Assembly: GCA_964565775.1 (NCBI GenBank)
Contig: CAZMGB010000007.1
Location: 62,001 to 126,000, forward strand
DNA from: CAZMGB01 sp964565775
GTDB lineage: Bacteria > Chloroflexota > Dehalococcoidia > DSTF01 > JALHUB01
Length of the DNA: 64,000 nt
Direction: 5' to 3'
The notes under the pieces are model-generated. The model was not told the DNA's origin, did not search any database, and was given only the letters and a program-made list of their open reading frames with translations. Below are positions 7,912-15,516 of this stretch, piece after piece. The position numbers were made by a program, and so were the translations under genes. Position 1 is the stretch's first letter, and every line of letters begins with the position of its first letter.

Positions 7912-8380
7912 CGGCGCCCACTGGCTCTCCGATCTCATCTGAGACGAGAGACCCAGAAAAAGGATATTCTGCTTCGCTCTCAACCAGTCGAGCGCGCACC
8001 GGATTCTCCCAGATATAGCGCGCTACATCCAATACTTCTTCCTCCCGACGAAGGCCATGGTCATAGAATCGGGGCTGCCAGAGAGCGCTCCCTGAAGCCT
8101 CACGCTTGAATCGGTGAGCTGAGAGCTGCTTGAAATGGCGCACAAACTGCACGAGATCGACCCCTGACGGAGTGGCAACCAGCAGATGCAGATGATCTGG
8201 CATGAAACAGTAGGCGAACACACTGGCGTGGTACTTCCCCGCGGCCTCGCTCAGGGCATCCAAGCAGAGGCGGACGGTACCGGCCTCGGTGAAGCGAGGA
8301 GCGCGGCCGGCGGTGGCCATGCTCAAGAAGAAGCAGTCGCCCTGCTGATACGCCGACGGGTCGAGACGTATTCGCTTCAT
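7904..8380 (-). CDS. REP-associated tyrosine transposase (RAYT, Y1_Tnp)
   Basis: 158 residues. AYCFMPDHLHLLVATPSG contains the HUH pair (His-x-His) of IS200/IS605-type single-strand transposases. The segment DVARYIWENPVRARLVESEAEYPFSG, with catalytic Tyr and the motif YIxxNPVRAxLV, is diagnostic for the RAYT branch that mobilises or maintains REP palindromes. It lies between two acyl-CoA dehydrogenase genes and is bracketed by small hairpins. The length is normal and no frame break is seen, so it may be active. Confidence 0.88.
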   Translation of the reverse strand: MKRIRLDPSAYQQGDCFFLSMATAGRAPRFTEAGTVRLCLDALSEAAGKYHASVFAYCFMPDHLHLLVATPSGVDLVQFVRHFKQLSAHRFKREASGSALWQPRFYDHGLRREEEVLDVARYIWENPVRARLVESEAEYPFSGSLVSDEIGEPVGAGV

Positions 8381-8391
8381 CGACGTGTCTC

Positions 8392-8413
8392 GCGGGCACC
8401 TGAAGCTACCCGC
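8392..8413. repeat. Imperfect REP-like palindrome upstream of the RAYT gene
   Basis: GCGGGCA and TACCCGC pair with one mismatch around CCTGAAGC. It sits 12 bases upstream of the transposase start on the minus strand and carries the same TGAA core as the other hairpins. Confidence 0.4.
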
Positions 8414-8497
8414 CTACTCGCGCCCGGGCCTACAGTTGCCCCTCCGCGTGACCTCGCCAGTTCCACCGTCGGGAGCCAGCCCGCCTGGCCCGCGCTC

Positions 8498-9694
8498 CTA
8501 GTCTCGCGGCAAGCCGAGGCCACGCGTGGCGATAATGTTTCGCTGGATCTCCGAGGTCCCCGCCTCGATCGTATTGCCTATGCTGCGCAGGAACTCGTAG
8601 CACAGCCGCCCCCTCTCGGGCGCCCGCTCCGAGCCCCGCTCCAACTGCCCGTATAGCCCCAGAACCTTGAGCGCCGTGCGCGCGATCCGCTGCCTCATCT
8701 CCGCCGAGTACACCTTCAGCGAGGAAGCCTCGTAGTTGGGGATGAGTCCCCGGTTCTGAAGGCTGGCGACACGATAGGACATCATCCGTCCCACCTGCGC
8801 CTCGATCATGCGGTCCGCCAGCTCGTTTCGGACCTGCTCGTTTAGCGTGAGCGTGCTCGTGTTGTCGTCGACATGCTCCTTCGCGAAGGCGATGATCTCC
8901 TCCACGTTCTGAACCGCGCCTGTCGCTGAACCGATGCTCGAGCGCTCGAAGTCAAGCGTCGTGACCGCGACGTACCAGCCCCGGTTCTCCTCCCCAATGA
9001 CGTTGTCCTTCGGGACCCGCACGTTGTCCATGAACACCTCGTTGAACTCCGGGGTGCCGGCCAGGTTCGTCAGCGGCCTCACCTCGATCCCCGGCGACTT
9101 CATGTCGACGACGAAGTAGGTGATCCCCTTGTGCTTGGGGGCATCCGGGTCGGTGCGGGCCAGCAGGATCATCCACCTGGCGACATGGGCGATGCTCGTC
9201 CAGATCTTCTGACCGTTGATGACGTAGTCATCGCCGTCCCTCACCGCCCTCGTCCTCAGAGAAGCCAGGTCGGAGCCGGCCTCCGGCTCGCTGTAGCCCT
9301 GACACCAGATCTCCTCGCCGGCAAGGATTTTAGGCAGCCACGTCTTCTTCTGCTCTTCCGTGCCGTGAACGATGATCGTGGGCCCCGCCATGCCGAGGCC
9401 GATGGTGAGATGAATGGGCCGCGGCACCCGGCGGATCGCCATCTCCTCGTTGAAGATGAACTGCTGCATCACCGACATGCTGGCGCCGCCGTACTCCTTT
9501 GGCCAGGCCGGCGCGATCCAGCCGCGCTCCGCCAGCTTCTTGAACCAGACCAGGTTCGCCTGCCAGCCCGCGGCGAACGCCTCCGCCTGCGACGCCGGCC
9601 GCGGCCCTCCCTCCCGCCTCGGCGCCTCCTTCTCGATGAACGCCACCACCTCCTTGCGGAAGGCGGCTTCTTCCTCACTGTCATTGAGGTACAT
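8498..9694 (-). CDS. Acyl-CoA dehydrogenase (paralogue A)
   Basis: 398 residues, complete fold. The middle domain carries GYSEPEAGSDLASLRTRAV, which contacts FAD and substrate, and the C-terminus reads NTIEAGTSEIQRNIIATRGLGLP, keeping a Glu at the usual catalytic position. This branch (long linker, 'APAWPKEYGG', final RGLGLPR) includes actinobacterial FadE-type enzymes acting on branched, aromatic or steroid-derived acyl-CoAs; the substrate here is unknown. It starts 24 bases after the stop of its paralogue upstream, so the two are co-transcribed and may form a heteromer. Confidence 0.92.
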   Translation of the reverse strand: MYLNDSEEEAAFRKEVVAFIEKEAPRREGGPRPASQAEAFAAGWQANLVWFKKLAERGWIAPAWPKEYGGASMSVMQQFIFNEEMAIRRVPRPIHLTIGLGMAGPTIIVHGTEEQKKTWLPKILAGEEIWCQGYSEPEAGSDLASLRTRAVRDGDDYVINGQKIWTSIAHVARWMILLARTDPDAPKHKGITYFVVDMKSPGIEVRPLTNLAGTPEFNEVFMDNVRVPKDNVIGEENRGWYVAVTTLDFERSSIGSATGAVQNVEEIIAFAKEHVDDNTSTLTLNEQVRNELADRMIEAQVGRMMSYRVASLQNRGLIPNYEASSLKVYSAEMRQRIARTALKVLGLYGQLERGSERAPERGRLCYEFLRSIGNTIEAGTSEIQRNIIATRGLGLPRD

Positions 9695-9718
9695 GATTTC
9701 GCCTCCGATCTCCTGTCC

Positions 9719-10915
9719 CTAGTTGCGCGGCAGTCCCAGCCCTCGCTGGGCCATGATATTCCGCTGTATCTCCGACGTCCCGCCGCCTATGGTGATCGCC
9801 GTGGCCCGCAGGTACATGCGCGCCACTTTCCCCTTCAGCGGCGCCCACTTCGCGGCTTCGTTCAACTGCCCGTAGAGTCCCAGGAGCTTCACACCCGTCG
9901 CTGCGATCCGCTGCTCCAGCTCCGACGAGTACAGCTTGTTGACGGACGCCTCGATGTTCGGAACTACGCCTCGGGCCTGCATGCTGACAACTCGATAGGA
10001 CATCGTCTGCGCCACCTGGGTCTCCACGTACCGGTCCGATAGCTCGTAGCGCACAGCGGCGTTGCGCCCGATGGCGTTGGCGCCGCCGTCCTCCTCCCTG
10101 GCGTAGCGCAGCAGATCGTTCACGATGAGCTCGTAGCCCACCGCCGTACCGATGCCGGACCTCTCGAAGTCCAAAGTGGCGGCCGCTATGTACCAGCCGC
10201 GGTTCTCCTCGCCCAGGAGATTTCGACGAGGGACGCGGACATTGTCGAAGAACACCTCGCTGAAGTCGGCGTTACCGAGGATGTTCACCAGGGGGCGGAT
10301 GGTGATGCCGGGCGCCTTCATGTCGAGGAGGAAGTAGCTGATGCCCTTGTGCTTCGGCGCTTCGGGGTCCGTGCGGGCAAGGAGGATCATCCACTGTGCG
10401 ATCTGGGCCAGGCTGGTCCAGATCTTCTGGCCGTTGATCACATACTCATCGCCGTCGCGGGCGGCCCGCGTCCGCAGCGACGCCAGGTCTGAGCCAGCCT
10501 CCGGCTCGCTGAACCCCTGACACCAGGTGGCCTCCCCCGACAGGATGGGCGGCAGGTGCTCACGCTTCTGCTCCTCGGTGCCGTAGAGAATGAGGGTAGG
10601 CCCTGCCCAGCCCGTGCCTATCCCGGCGCCTGTGGGCGCGTTGGCCCGCGCCATCTCCTCGTTGAAGATGAACTGCTCGATGACGCTCATCCCCGCGCCG
10701 CCGTACTCCTTCGGCCACGCCGGGGCGATCCAGCCGCGGTGGGCCAGCTTCTTACGCCATCCCGTCGTCAGCTCTCGATAGAGGTAGCTACCGCCGCCTC
10801 CGAGAACGCCCCACTCGACGTCACGCTCGGCCAGCTCCGGCGGCAGCTCCTTGCGGATGAAATCACGCACCTCCTGACGGAAGGCGGCCTCTTCCGGCGT
10901 GTCACGAAAGTCCAT
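9719..10915 (-). CDS. Acyl-CoA dehydrogenase (paralogue B)
   Basis: 398 residues, collinear with the adjacent downstream paralogue (GFSEPEAGSDLASLRTRAA, WAPLKGKVARMYLRA). At the site where the neighbour has TIEAGTSEIQRN this protein has TIGGGTSEIQRN, so the Glu is replaced by Gly. In isovaleryl-CoA-type and some FadE enzymes the base sits on another helix, so loss of activity is not proven. The tandem pair, one with and one without the Glu, suits an alpha2beta2 acyl-CoA dehydrogenase. The ATG is preceded by a weak purine-rich stretch only. Confidence 0.92.
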   Translation of the reverse strand: MDFRDTPEEAAFRQEVRDFIRKELPPELAERDVEWGVLGGGGSYLYRELTTGWRKKLAHRGWIAPAWPKEYGGAGMSVIEQFIFNEEMARANAPTGAGIGTGWAGPTLILYGTEEQKREHLPPILSGEATWCQGFSEPEAGSDLASLRTRAARDGDEYVINGQKIWTSLAQIAQWMILLARTDPEAPKHKGISYFLLDMKAPGITIRPLVNILGNADFSEVFFDNVRVPRRNLLGEENRGWYIAAATLDFERSGIGTAVGYELIVNDLLRYAREEDGGANAIGRNAAVRYELSDRYVETQVAQTMSYRVVSMQARGVVPNIEASVNKLYSSELEQRIAATGVKLLGLYGQLNEAAKWAPLKGKVARMYLRATAITIGGGTSEIQRNIMAQRGLGLPRN

Positions 10916-10950
10916 GGGGAAGCTCAGTGGCTCCTTCCAGGGTGCAAATC

Positions 10951-10979
10951 ACCGAGGCTCACGCGGGTGAGCCCTCGGT
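10951..10979. repeat. Strong hairpin between the enoyl-CoA hydratase and dehydrogenase genes
   Basis: ACCGAG-GCTCAC-GCGG-GTGAGC-C-CTCGGT forms a 12-base-pair stem with one bulge. It lies in the 211-base spacer upstream of the dehydrogenase pair. No T run follows on either strand, so it could be a processing/attenuation hairpin or a dispersed palindrome. Confidence 0.45.
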
Positions 10980-11135
10980 TCGTGGAGACAGGTCACCGTC
11001 GCCCGGCTCTGCCGATGGCCGCGGCGCCCACCTGCGCTCGGGCAACGCGTTCGGCCCAATTTTACGCTCCCTTACGTGAAAGTCAACCTGACCTCACCCA
11101 GATTCCGCCCGCCGCCGCCCAGCCGAACCCCTCTC

Positions 11136-11924
11136 CTACCGGCCCTGGAACCTCGGCTCCCTCTTCTCGACGAAGGCGCGCACGCCCTCGCTGAAGTCCT
11201 CCGTGGTCACGGACCGCAGGATCGTCTCTTCCTCATTGTCGAGCTGCGATTCCACGCTCGCGACCAGGCTGCGGTTCACCAGCTCCTTCGTCCTCGCTAT
11301 CGCCAAGGCGGGCCCGCGGGCAAATCGAAGCGCCAGCTCATGGGTCGCCTTCTCGAGGTCGCCGTCCGGCACGACCCGGTTCACCAGCCCCAGCCGCGCG
11401 GCCTCCGCCGCGTCGATCATGTCGGCCGTGAAGAAGATCTCCAGCGCCCTCCTCGGTCCCACCAGTCGCGGCAGGAAGTAGGTGGCGCCGCCGTCCGGCG
11501 ATAGTCCCACGCCTGCGTAAGCGATGTTGAAGCGGGCGCTTTCCGCTGCCACCACCACGTCGCAGGCCATCGTCAGGCTCATCGCCGCCCCCGACGCGAA
11601 CCCGTGCACCCGAGCGATGACCGGCTTCGGCATGCGGCGAATCTCGAGGATACCGGCGTGGAGCCGCGGTATCAGCTCCTTGAAGTAAGAGACCGGGTCA
11701 TCGATCGACTCGTAGAACGCCTTGACGTCACCTCCGGCGGAGAACGCCCGGCCCGCCCCCGTCAGCACGATGACACGCACCTCCGAGTCGGCTCCGCAGC
11801 TCCTGAAGGTCTGCAAGAGCTCCTCGCCCATCTCGACGTCGAGGGCGTTGAGCCTCTCCGGGCGGTTCATCGTGACCGTCGCCACGCCGTCAGCCTTCTC
11901 CAAGAGGACGTTCTCAGAGCCCAT
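11136..11924 (-). CDS. Enoyl-CoA hydratase/isomerase family protein
   Basis: 262 residues from the ATG at 11922-11924, with GGGAGGG upstream. The crotonase fold is shown by TMNRPERLNALD, the oxyanion-hole segment GAGRAFSAGGDVKAF and HGFASGAAMSLTMACDVVVAAESARF. Both glutamates that catalyse hydration in rat enoyl-CoA hydratase are absent (Ser and Tyr in my alignment), while LSPDGGATYFLPRLVG carries an Asp as in PaaG-type isomerases. An isomerase role is therefore more likely than classical hydration; this is inference. Its start overlaps the stop of the upstream DUF6125-like gene, so translation is coupled. Confidence 0.85.
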   Translation of the reverse strand: MGSENVLLEKADGVATVTMNRPERLNALDVEMGEELLQTFRSCGADSEVRVIVLTGAGRAFSAGGDVKAFYESIDDPVSYFKELIPRLHAGILEIRRMPKPVIARVHGFASGAAMSLTMACDVVVAAESARFNIAYAGVGLSPDGGATYFLPRLVGPRRALEIFFTADMIDAAEAARLGLVNRVVPDGDLEKATHELALRFARGPALAIARTKELVNRSLVASVESQLDNEEETILRSVTTEDFSEGVRAFVEKREPRFQGR

Positions 11925-12510
11925 GATCTCTGTCCCTCCCGCCGCTCGCACGCTGACCCGCCCGCGTGAAGGCGAAATGGTAGACGCACTCTTCCCCTTG
12001 GTGCATCAAGCATTTCCCCAAGGGTGGGGTCATCGCGTACTCCAGTCCGAGTACCTCCGGATAGCCGGTGACCCGGGCGAAGATGCCACACTCGTAAGAG
12101 TCAATAATACCCGCACGCGCGGCGTTCTCGTATGCAAAGCAGCGTCGCACATGGACCTCGCACTCATGCTCACCGACCTTCGTCACCTGGTAATCGAGCA
12201 GCTCAGGCCCCAACAGAGCGATAAACGTTTCCTGCGCGAGGAGATAGTCATCGAGCGTCTTCACCGGCGGCAGCCGTAGCGCGCGAATGAGGCGCCGCGC
12301 TTCGACCTTGCCGACCTCACGCGCCGCGATCTGGTTGAGGCGATTGGCGACGTGAATGCCGTACTCGGCGGCGACCGCCATGAACCAGCGAGCGTCGTGT
12401 GACATCCAGCATTTGATGAGTAGCGACTCCCGCTCCGACGGCGAGAGCCGAGCCAGGAGATCGTTCGCCTTTTCCCTTAGCCTCGGCTGTCGGCCTTCCT
12501 CGCTCCCCAT
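11914..12510 (-). CDS. Uncharacterised DUF6125-like protein
   Basis: About 198 residues starting at MGSEEGRQ (ATG at 12508-12510). Conserved-looking features are CWMSHDARWFMAVAAEYG near the N-terminus, VRRCFAYENAARAG, YECGIFARVTGYPEVLG and the end GKCLMHQGEECVYHF, with several Cys and His that could bind metal or form an active site. The pattern recalls the DUF6125/L-2-amino-thiazoline-4-carboxylic acid hydrolase-like proteins, an assignment from memory and only moderately sure. It overlaps the enoyl-CoA hydratase-family gene by 11 bases, implying a linked role in CoA catabolism. Confidence 0.6.
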   Translation of the reverse strand: MGSEEGRQPRLREKANDLLARLSPSERESLLIKCWMSHDARWFMAVAAEYGIHVANRLNQIAAREVGKVEARRLIRALRLPPVKTLDDYLLAQETFIALLGPELLDYQVTKVGEHECEVHVRRCFAYENAARAGIIDSYECGIFARVTGYPEVLGLEYAMTPPLGKCLMHQGEECVYHFAFTRAGQRASGGRDRDHGL

Positions 12511-12653
12511 CACCTCGCCTCGAGTCCCCTCTGTCGCCTCCGGCGCGACTCGCTGCCCACGAGTCAAAGGTGAAAGCGTACCCGCGCTGCTCGCCCCGCG
12601 GCCGGTTGCCCGGTCACACTCCCCCTGCACTGATTCCCGCCGAAAAAAAGTAT

Positions 12654-12676
12654 GCCGCGGGTCTTGAACCCGCGGC
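12654..12676. repeat. REP-like hairpin
   Basis: GCCGCGGGT-CTTGA-ACCCGCGGC is a perfect nine-base-pair stem in the 265-base spacer between the DUF6125-like gene and the small gene upstream. No T run follows. Confidence 0.6.
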
Positions 12677-12775
12677 AGAAGAGCACCCTTTAGCTGCCGA
12701 GCAGCCCGCTACTTCGCCCCGCGTAGCCAGCGATATCTACGCTACCCAGCACAGCAAGTCTGACGCGCCCGGCGC

Positions 12776-13012
12776 TCATGCCGCCCTGGGCTGAGACGAT
12801 GACCCGGCGCCGCCATTTTCGTCCCGACTGGGTATGACCCAGCCGAGCAAGCAGCGGAACGACTCCTCCATACCCGGCTCGATCCGCCAGCGCCAGCCCC
12901 TGGCCTTCTTCGGTCGCCGAGCGGCGTTCGCTTCCCTCAGACGGATCAGTCTGCCCGCCTCCTCTTCCCTTGCCTGCATCGTCGCCTTCAGAACCTCATC
13001 TGTCGCAAACAT
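12776..13012 (-). CDS. Small hypothetical protein (78 aa) downstream of the TetR gene
   Basis: The ATG at 13010-13012 has a strong AAGGAG seven bases upstream, which supports a real gene. The product is a charged N-terminal helix (EVLKATMQAREEEAGRLIRLREANAARR), a basic patch and a Trp-containing segment (GWRWRIEPGMEESF). No family, signal peptide or membrane segment is recognised. It lies 50 bases downstream of the TetR regulator and may be in the same transcript. Confidence 0.5.
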   Translation of the reverse strand: MFATDEVLKATMQAREEEAGRLIRLREANAARRPKKARGWRWRIEPGMEESFRCLLGWVIPSRDENGGAGSSSQPRAA

Positions 13013-13062
13013 CGCGTCGCTCCTTGGACCGTCCCGGCCCTACGCCGGGTCCAGGCGGCCAC

Positions 13063-13761
13063 TTAAGACTCAGCCTGCACGTAGACCTCTACTGCGCCCG
13101 GCGGCTCACGCGAAGGCATCGAGCCCGGCAGCACGTACTCCAGCCTCGGCCCTTCGCGTCGCGTTTCCCGCACGCTCTCCAGGAACAAGCGCCCCCAACT
13201 CTCCACCCTTGTCCGGTCCACCTCCGCCTCCATACCGAGCAGGTGGATCATGTCCAGCGTGAGCCCCATGCCGAGAAAGTGCCAGGCCGCGACCTCGCTG
13301 TCCACTTCCTCGCGGACGATTCCCCGCGCCTTGCCCTCATCCAGCGTCTCCACGAAGAACCGCACGTAGGCCCCGAAGTTCTCCCGCAGAGCCGCCCGGA
13401 TCTCCTCGTCGTCCACCTCTGAGAGAGCCTGGAAATTGAGCTTCATCACGTCCATCCGGCTCCTCAGGTGGTCGTAGTACTGGACGGCGATGTTCCGCAG
13501 CGTCTCAAGCGGGTCCTCTACCTCGCCGGCGATGCGCTCCCACAGCTCCAGGAGCTTGGGTCGGCTGGCCCTCAAGGTGGCGAGGAAAAGCCCTTTCTTG
13601 CTCCCGAAGTGCCTGTACAGCGCCGGTTCAGACACGCCCGCCGCCTTCGCCAGCTCTGCCGTCCCAGCCTTCGAATAGTTAGAGCCGGCGAAGACGGCGC
13701 GGGCGCTCTCGATTATGCGACGCTTTCGTTCGGAGGCCGGTAACCTTCTTGCCCTAGCCAT
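13063..13761 (-). CDS. TetR/AcrR-family transcriptional regulator
   Basis: 232 residues. The N-terminal DNA-binding domain reads RIIESARAVFAGSNYSKAGTAELAKAAGVSEPALYRHFGSKKGLF, the standard TetR helix-turn-helix (about residues 15-60). The C-terminal ligand domain is divergent and typical in length. A palindrome resembling fatty-acid regulator operators lies just upstream, so autoregulation is likely. With acyl-CoA dehydrogenase and hydratase genes downstream on the same strand, an acyl-CoA or related ligand is plausible but unproven. Confidence 0.9.
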   Translation of the reverse strand: MARARRLPASERKRRIIESARAVFAGSNYSKAGTAELAKAAGVSEPALYRHFGSKKGLFLATLRASRPKLLELWERIAGEVEDPLETLRNIAVQYYDHLRSRMDVMKLNFQALSEVDDEEIRAALRENFGAYVRFFVETLDEGKARGIVREEVDSEVAAWHFLGMGLTLDMIHLLGMEAEVDRTRVESWGRLFLESVRETRREGPRLEYVLPGSMPSREPPGAVEVYVQAES

Positions 13762-13769
13762 CGCTTAGT

Positions 13770-13785
13770 TAGTGAATACTCACTA
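13770..13785. promoter_or_regulatory. Palindromic operator upstream of the TetR gene
   Basis: TAGTGA-ATAC-TCACTA is an inverted repeat with six-base arms located nine bases upstream of the TetR start codon. Arms of this kind (TTAGTGA/TCACTAA) are common in operators of TetR-family fatty-acid regulators. The sequence is read directly; binding by the adjacent protein is inference. Confidence 0.6.
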
Positions 13786-13944
13786 TCTCTCCCAGCACCA
13801 TAATACCAGCATATCCGGCCCTGTCAAGGGGGTTCGGCCCCGAAATCCTGGAAGAATGCCGGGGGGCTCATAATCCAAAGCCCCGCAGCGCAAGACCGTC
13901 GCGCCCCGCGGGGCTCAGCAGGGCTCTGACCTATTCAGCCGACC

Positions 13945-14622
13945 CTATCCCTTCTCTTCCTCCTCCCGCCGCTTCATCTCTTCCTCCCGACGGCGCTCCA
14001 GCTCCTCCCGTCCCGCCTCGATGTCCTCCTCCGCGGCCTCCTCCAGCTCCTCCTCCGCCTTCTCTGGCTCAGGCACTCGCGCCGCCAGCCGCTCGGCCAG
14101 CACCGCGTAGTAGTTGAGGCCCAGGTAGTGCAACGGCTTCGCGTCGTCGTCCGTCAGCAGCCATGTCTCCTCGAATGCCTCCTTCTCCGCTGAGGCAGCC
14201 ACCACCCTGCCCACGAAGAGCGTGTGGTCGCCGATGCGCAGAGCGTCCTCAAGCCCGCACTCGATGTAGCCGACGCAGCCCTCGATGAGCGGCGCCTCCA
14301 CCTTGCGCGCCCGGAGTGTGGGGAGTTTCGTGAGCTCGAACTTGTCCAGCTCCCGGCCGCTGACGCTCCCCAGGTACTGCACGTGGTGGATGAGTTCCCG
14401 GCCGGGGATGCTGATGGCGAACTCCTCGCTGTAGCGGATCATGTCGTGCGTGTGACGAGAGGGGTGCACGGCGATGCCGACGAAGGGCGGCTCCATGCTC
14501 AGCGGCATGGCGTAGGCGACCGGCATCACGTTCGTGTTTCCGTGCCAGGCCGTCGTCACGAGCAGCACCGGCCCGCCTGTCAGGAGCCGGCGCGCCTCCG
14601 TCTCGGGAACAGAATGTCTCAT
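13945..14622 (-). CDS. Flavin reductase-like FMN-binding protein with charged C-terminal tail
   Basis: 225 residues; GGAGG lies eight bases before the ATG. Residues about 10-160 match the FMN-binding split-barrel family (GGPVLLVTTAWHGNTNVMPVAY, EPPFVGIAVHPSRHTHDMI, EFAISIPG). These proteins reduce flavin or act as flavoprotein oxidoreductases. The last 50 residues are a low-complexity Glu/Arg run (EEELEEAA ... RREEEEKG), likely a charged helix and not part of the catalytic fold. It is monocistronic between the TetR gene and a divergent methyltransferase. Confidence 0.8.
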   Translation of the reverse strand: MRHSVPETEARRLLTGGPVLLVTTAWHGNTNVMPVAYAMPLSMEPPFVGIAVHPSRHTHDMIRYSEEFAISIPGRELIHHVQYLGSVSGRELDKFELTKLPTLRARKVEAPLIEGCVGYIECGLEDALRIGDHTLFVGRVVAASAEKEAFEETWLLTDDDAKPLHYLGLNYYAVLAERLAARVPEPEKAEEELEEAAEEDIEAGREELERRREEEMKRREEEEKG

Positions 14623-14778
14623 TTCACACCTCCGGCCAAGGACGTCGGGGGAGGAGGACCACGCGTCGCCTGACTATTATAGCCTTCGGTCTGCTATTCT
14701 ATATCGAGGCGCCCGGCGCTCGCCGCCACTTGCGCGGAGAGCGGCGATTGGTTACCGGGCGCAAGAACGGGGCCGATA

Positions 14779-15441
14779 ATGCCCGATGATCCGACCGGGC
14801 CGCGGAATCCTCAGCGCGCTCCCGAGACGAGCGGCAAGACGATAAGGTGGGCTCGTTTCTATGACGCCGCCTCGATGCTGCTTACCTTCGGTAGAGCGCC
14901 GGCCATACGGCGGACCACCATCGAGCTCGCCAGGGTGTCGCCAGGAGAGAAGGTGCTCGACGTGGGCTGCGGCACCGGCAGCCTGGCCATCGCCGTCAAG
15001 ACGAAAGCGGGGCCGACTACCGAAGTGCACGGCATCGACGCCGCTCCCGAGATGATCGATGTCGCGTCGAGGAAGGCCGCCGGCCGAAAGGTCGATGTCC
15101 GCTTCCAGGTCGGCCTGATCGAGGACATTCCCTATCCCGACGACGAGTTCGATCTCGTCCTGAGCACTCTCATGCTCCATCACCTGCCCCACGACCTGAA
15201 GCGGACAGGATTCGCCGAGATCCGCCGTGTCCTTAAGCCGGGCGGGCGTCTCTTGGCGGTGGACATGGCGTCCACAGGCCATGGGATAATCGGGCACCTT
15301 ATGTCGCTGATCGGCCACCAGATCGCGCACGGCTATGTCGCCGACCTGATGGCGATGATGAACGATTCCGGCTTCAGCGAGGTCGAAGCGCTCGACACGA
15401 AGCACAGGCAGCTCGCATTCATAGAAGCGCGGGCCCAGTAG
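14779..15441 (+). CDS. Class I SAM-dependent methyltransferase
   Basis: 220 residues. The SAM-binding motif I is VLDVGCGTGSLAIAVKT, followed by HGIDAAPEMIDVA (motif II acid) and DLVLSTLMLHHLPHD (motif IV/post), then RVLKPGGRLLAVDM. This is the Methyltransf_11/UbiE-like layout; the substrate is unknown. A short N-terminal extension carries WARFYDAASMLLTFG, common in UbiE-like enzymes acting on lipids or quinones. It is followed by the LarA-like gene 75 bases downstream. Confidence 0.85.
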   Translation: MPDDPTGPRNPQRAPETSGKTIRWARFYDAASMLLTFGRAPAIRRTTIELARVSPGEKVLDVGCGTGSLAIAVKTKAGPTTEVHGIDAAPEMIDVASRKAAGRKVDVRFQVGLIEDIPYPDDEFDLVLSTLMLHHLPHDLKRTGFAEIRRVLKPGGRLLAVDMASTGHGIIGHLMSLIGHQIAHGYVADLMAMMNDSGFSEVEALDTKHRQLAFIEARAQ

Positions 15442-15516
15442 ACTACACGAGCACGGCCACGAAAGCTCAGAACTCGGCATCGCCGCAGGAGACGATTCCA
15501 TTGGAGGCCGCCTGAG

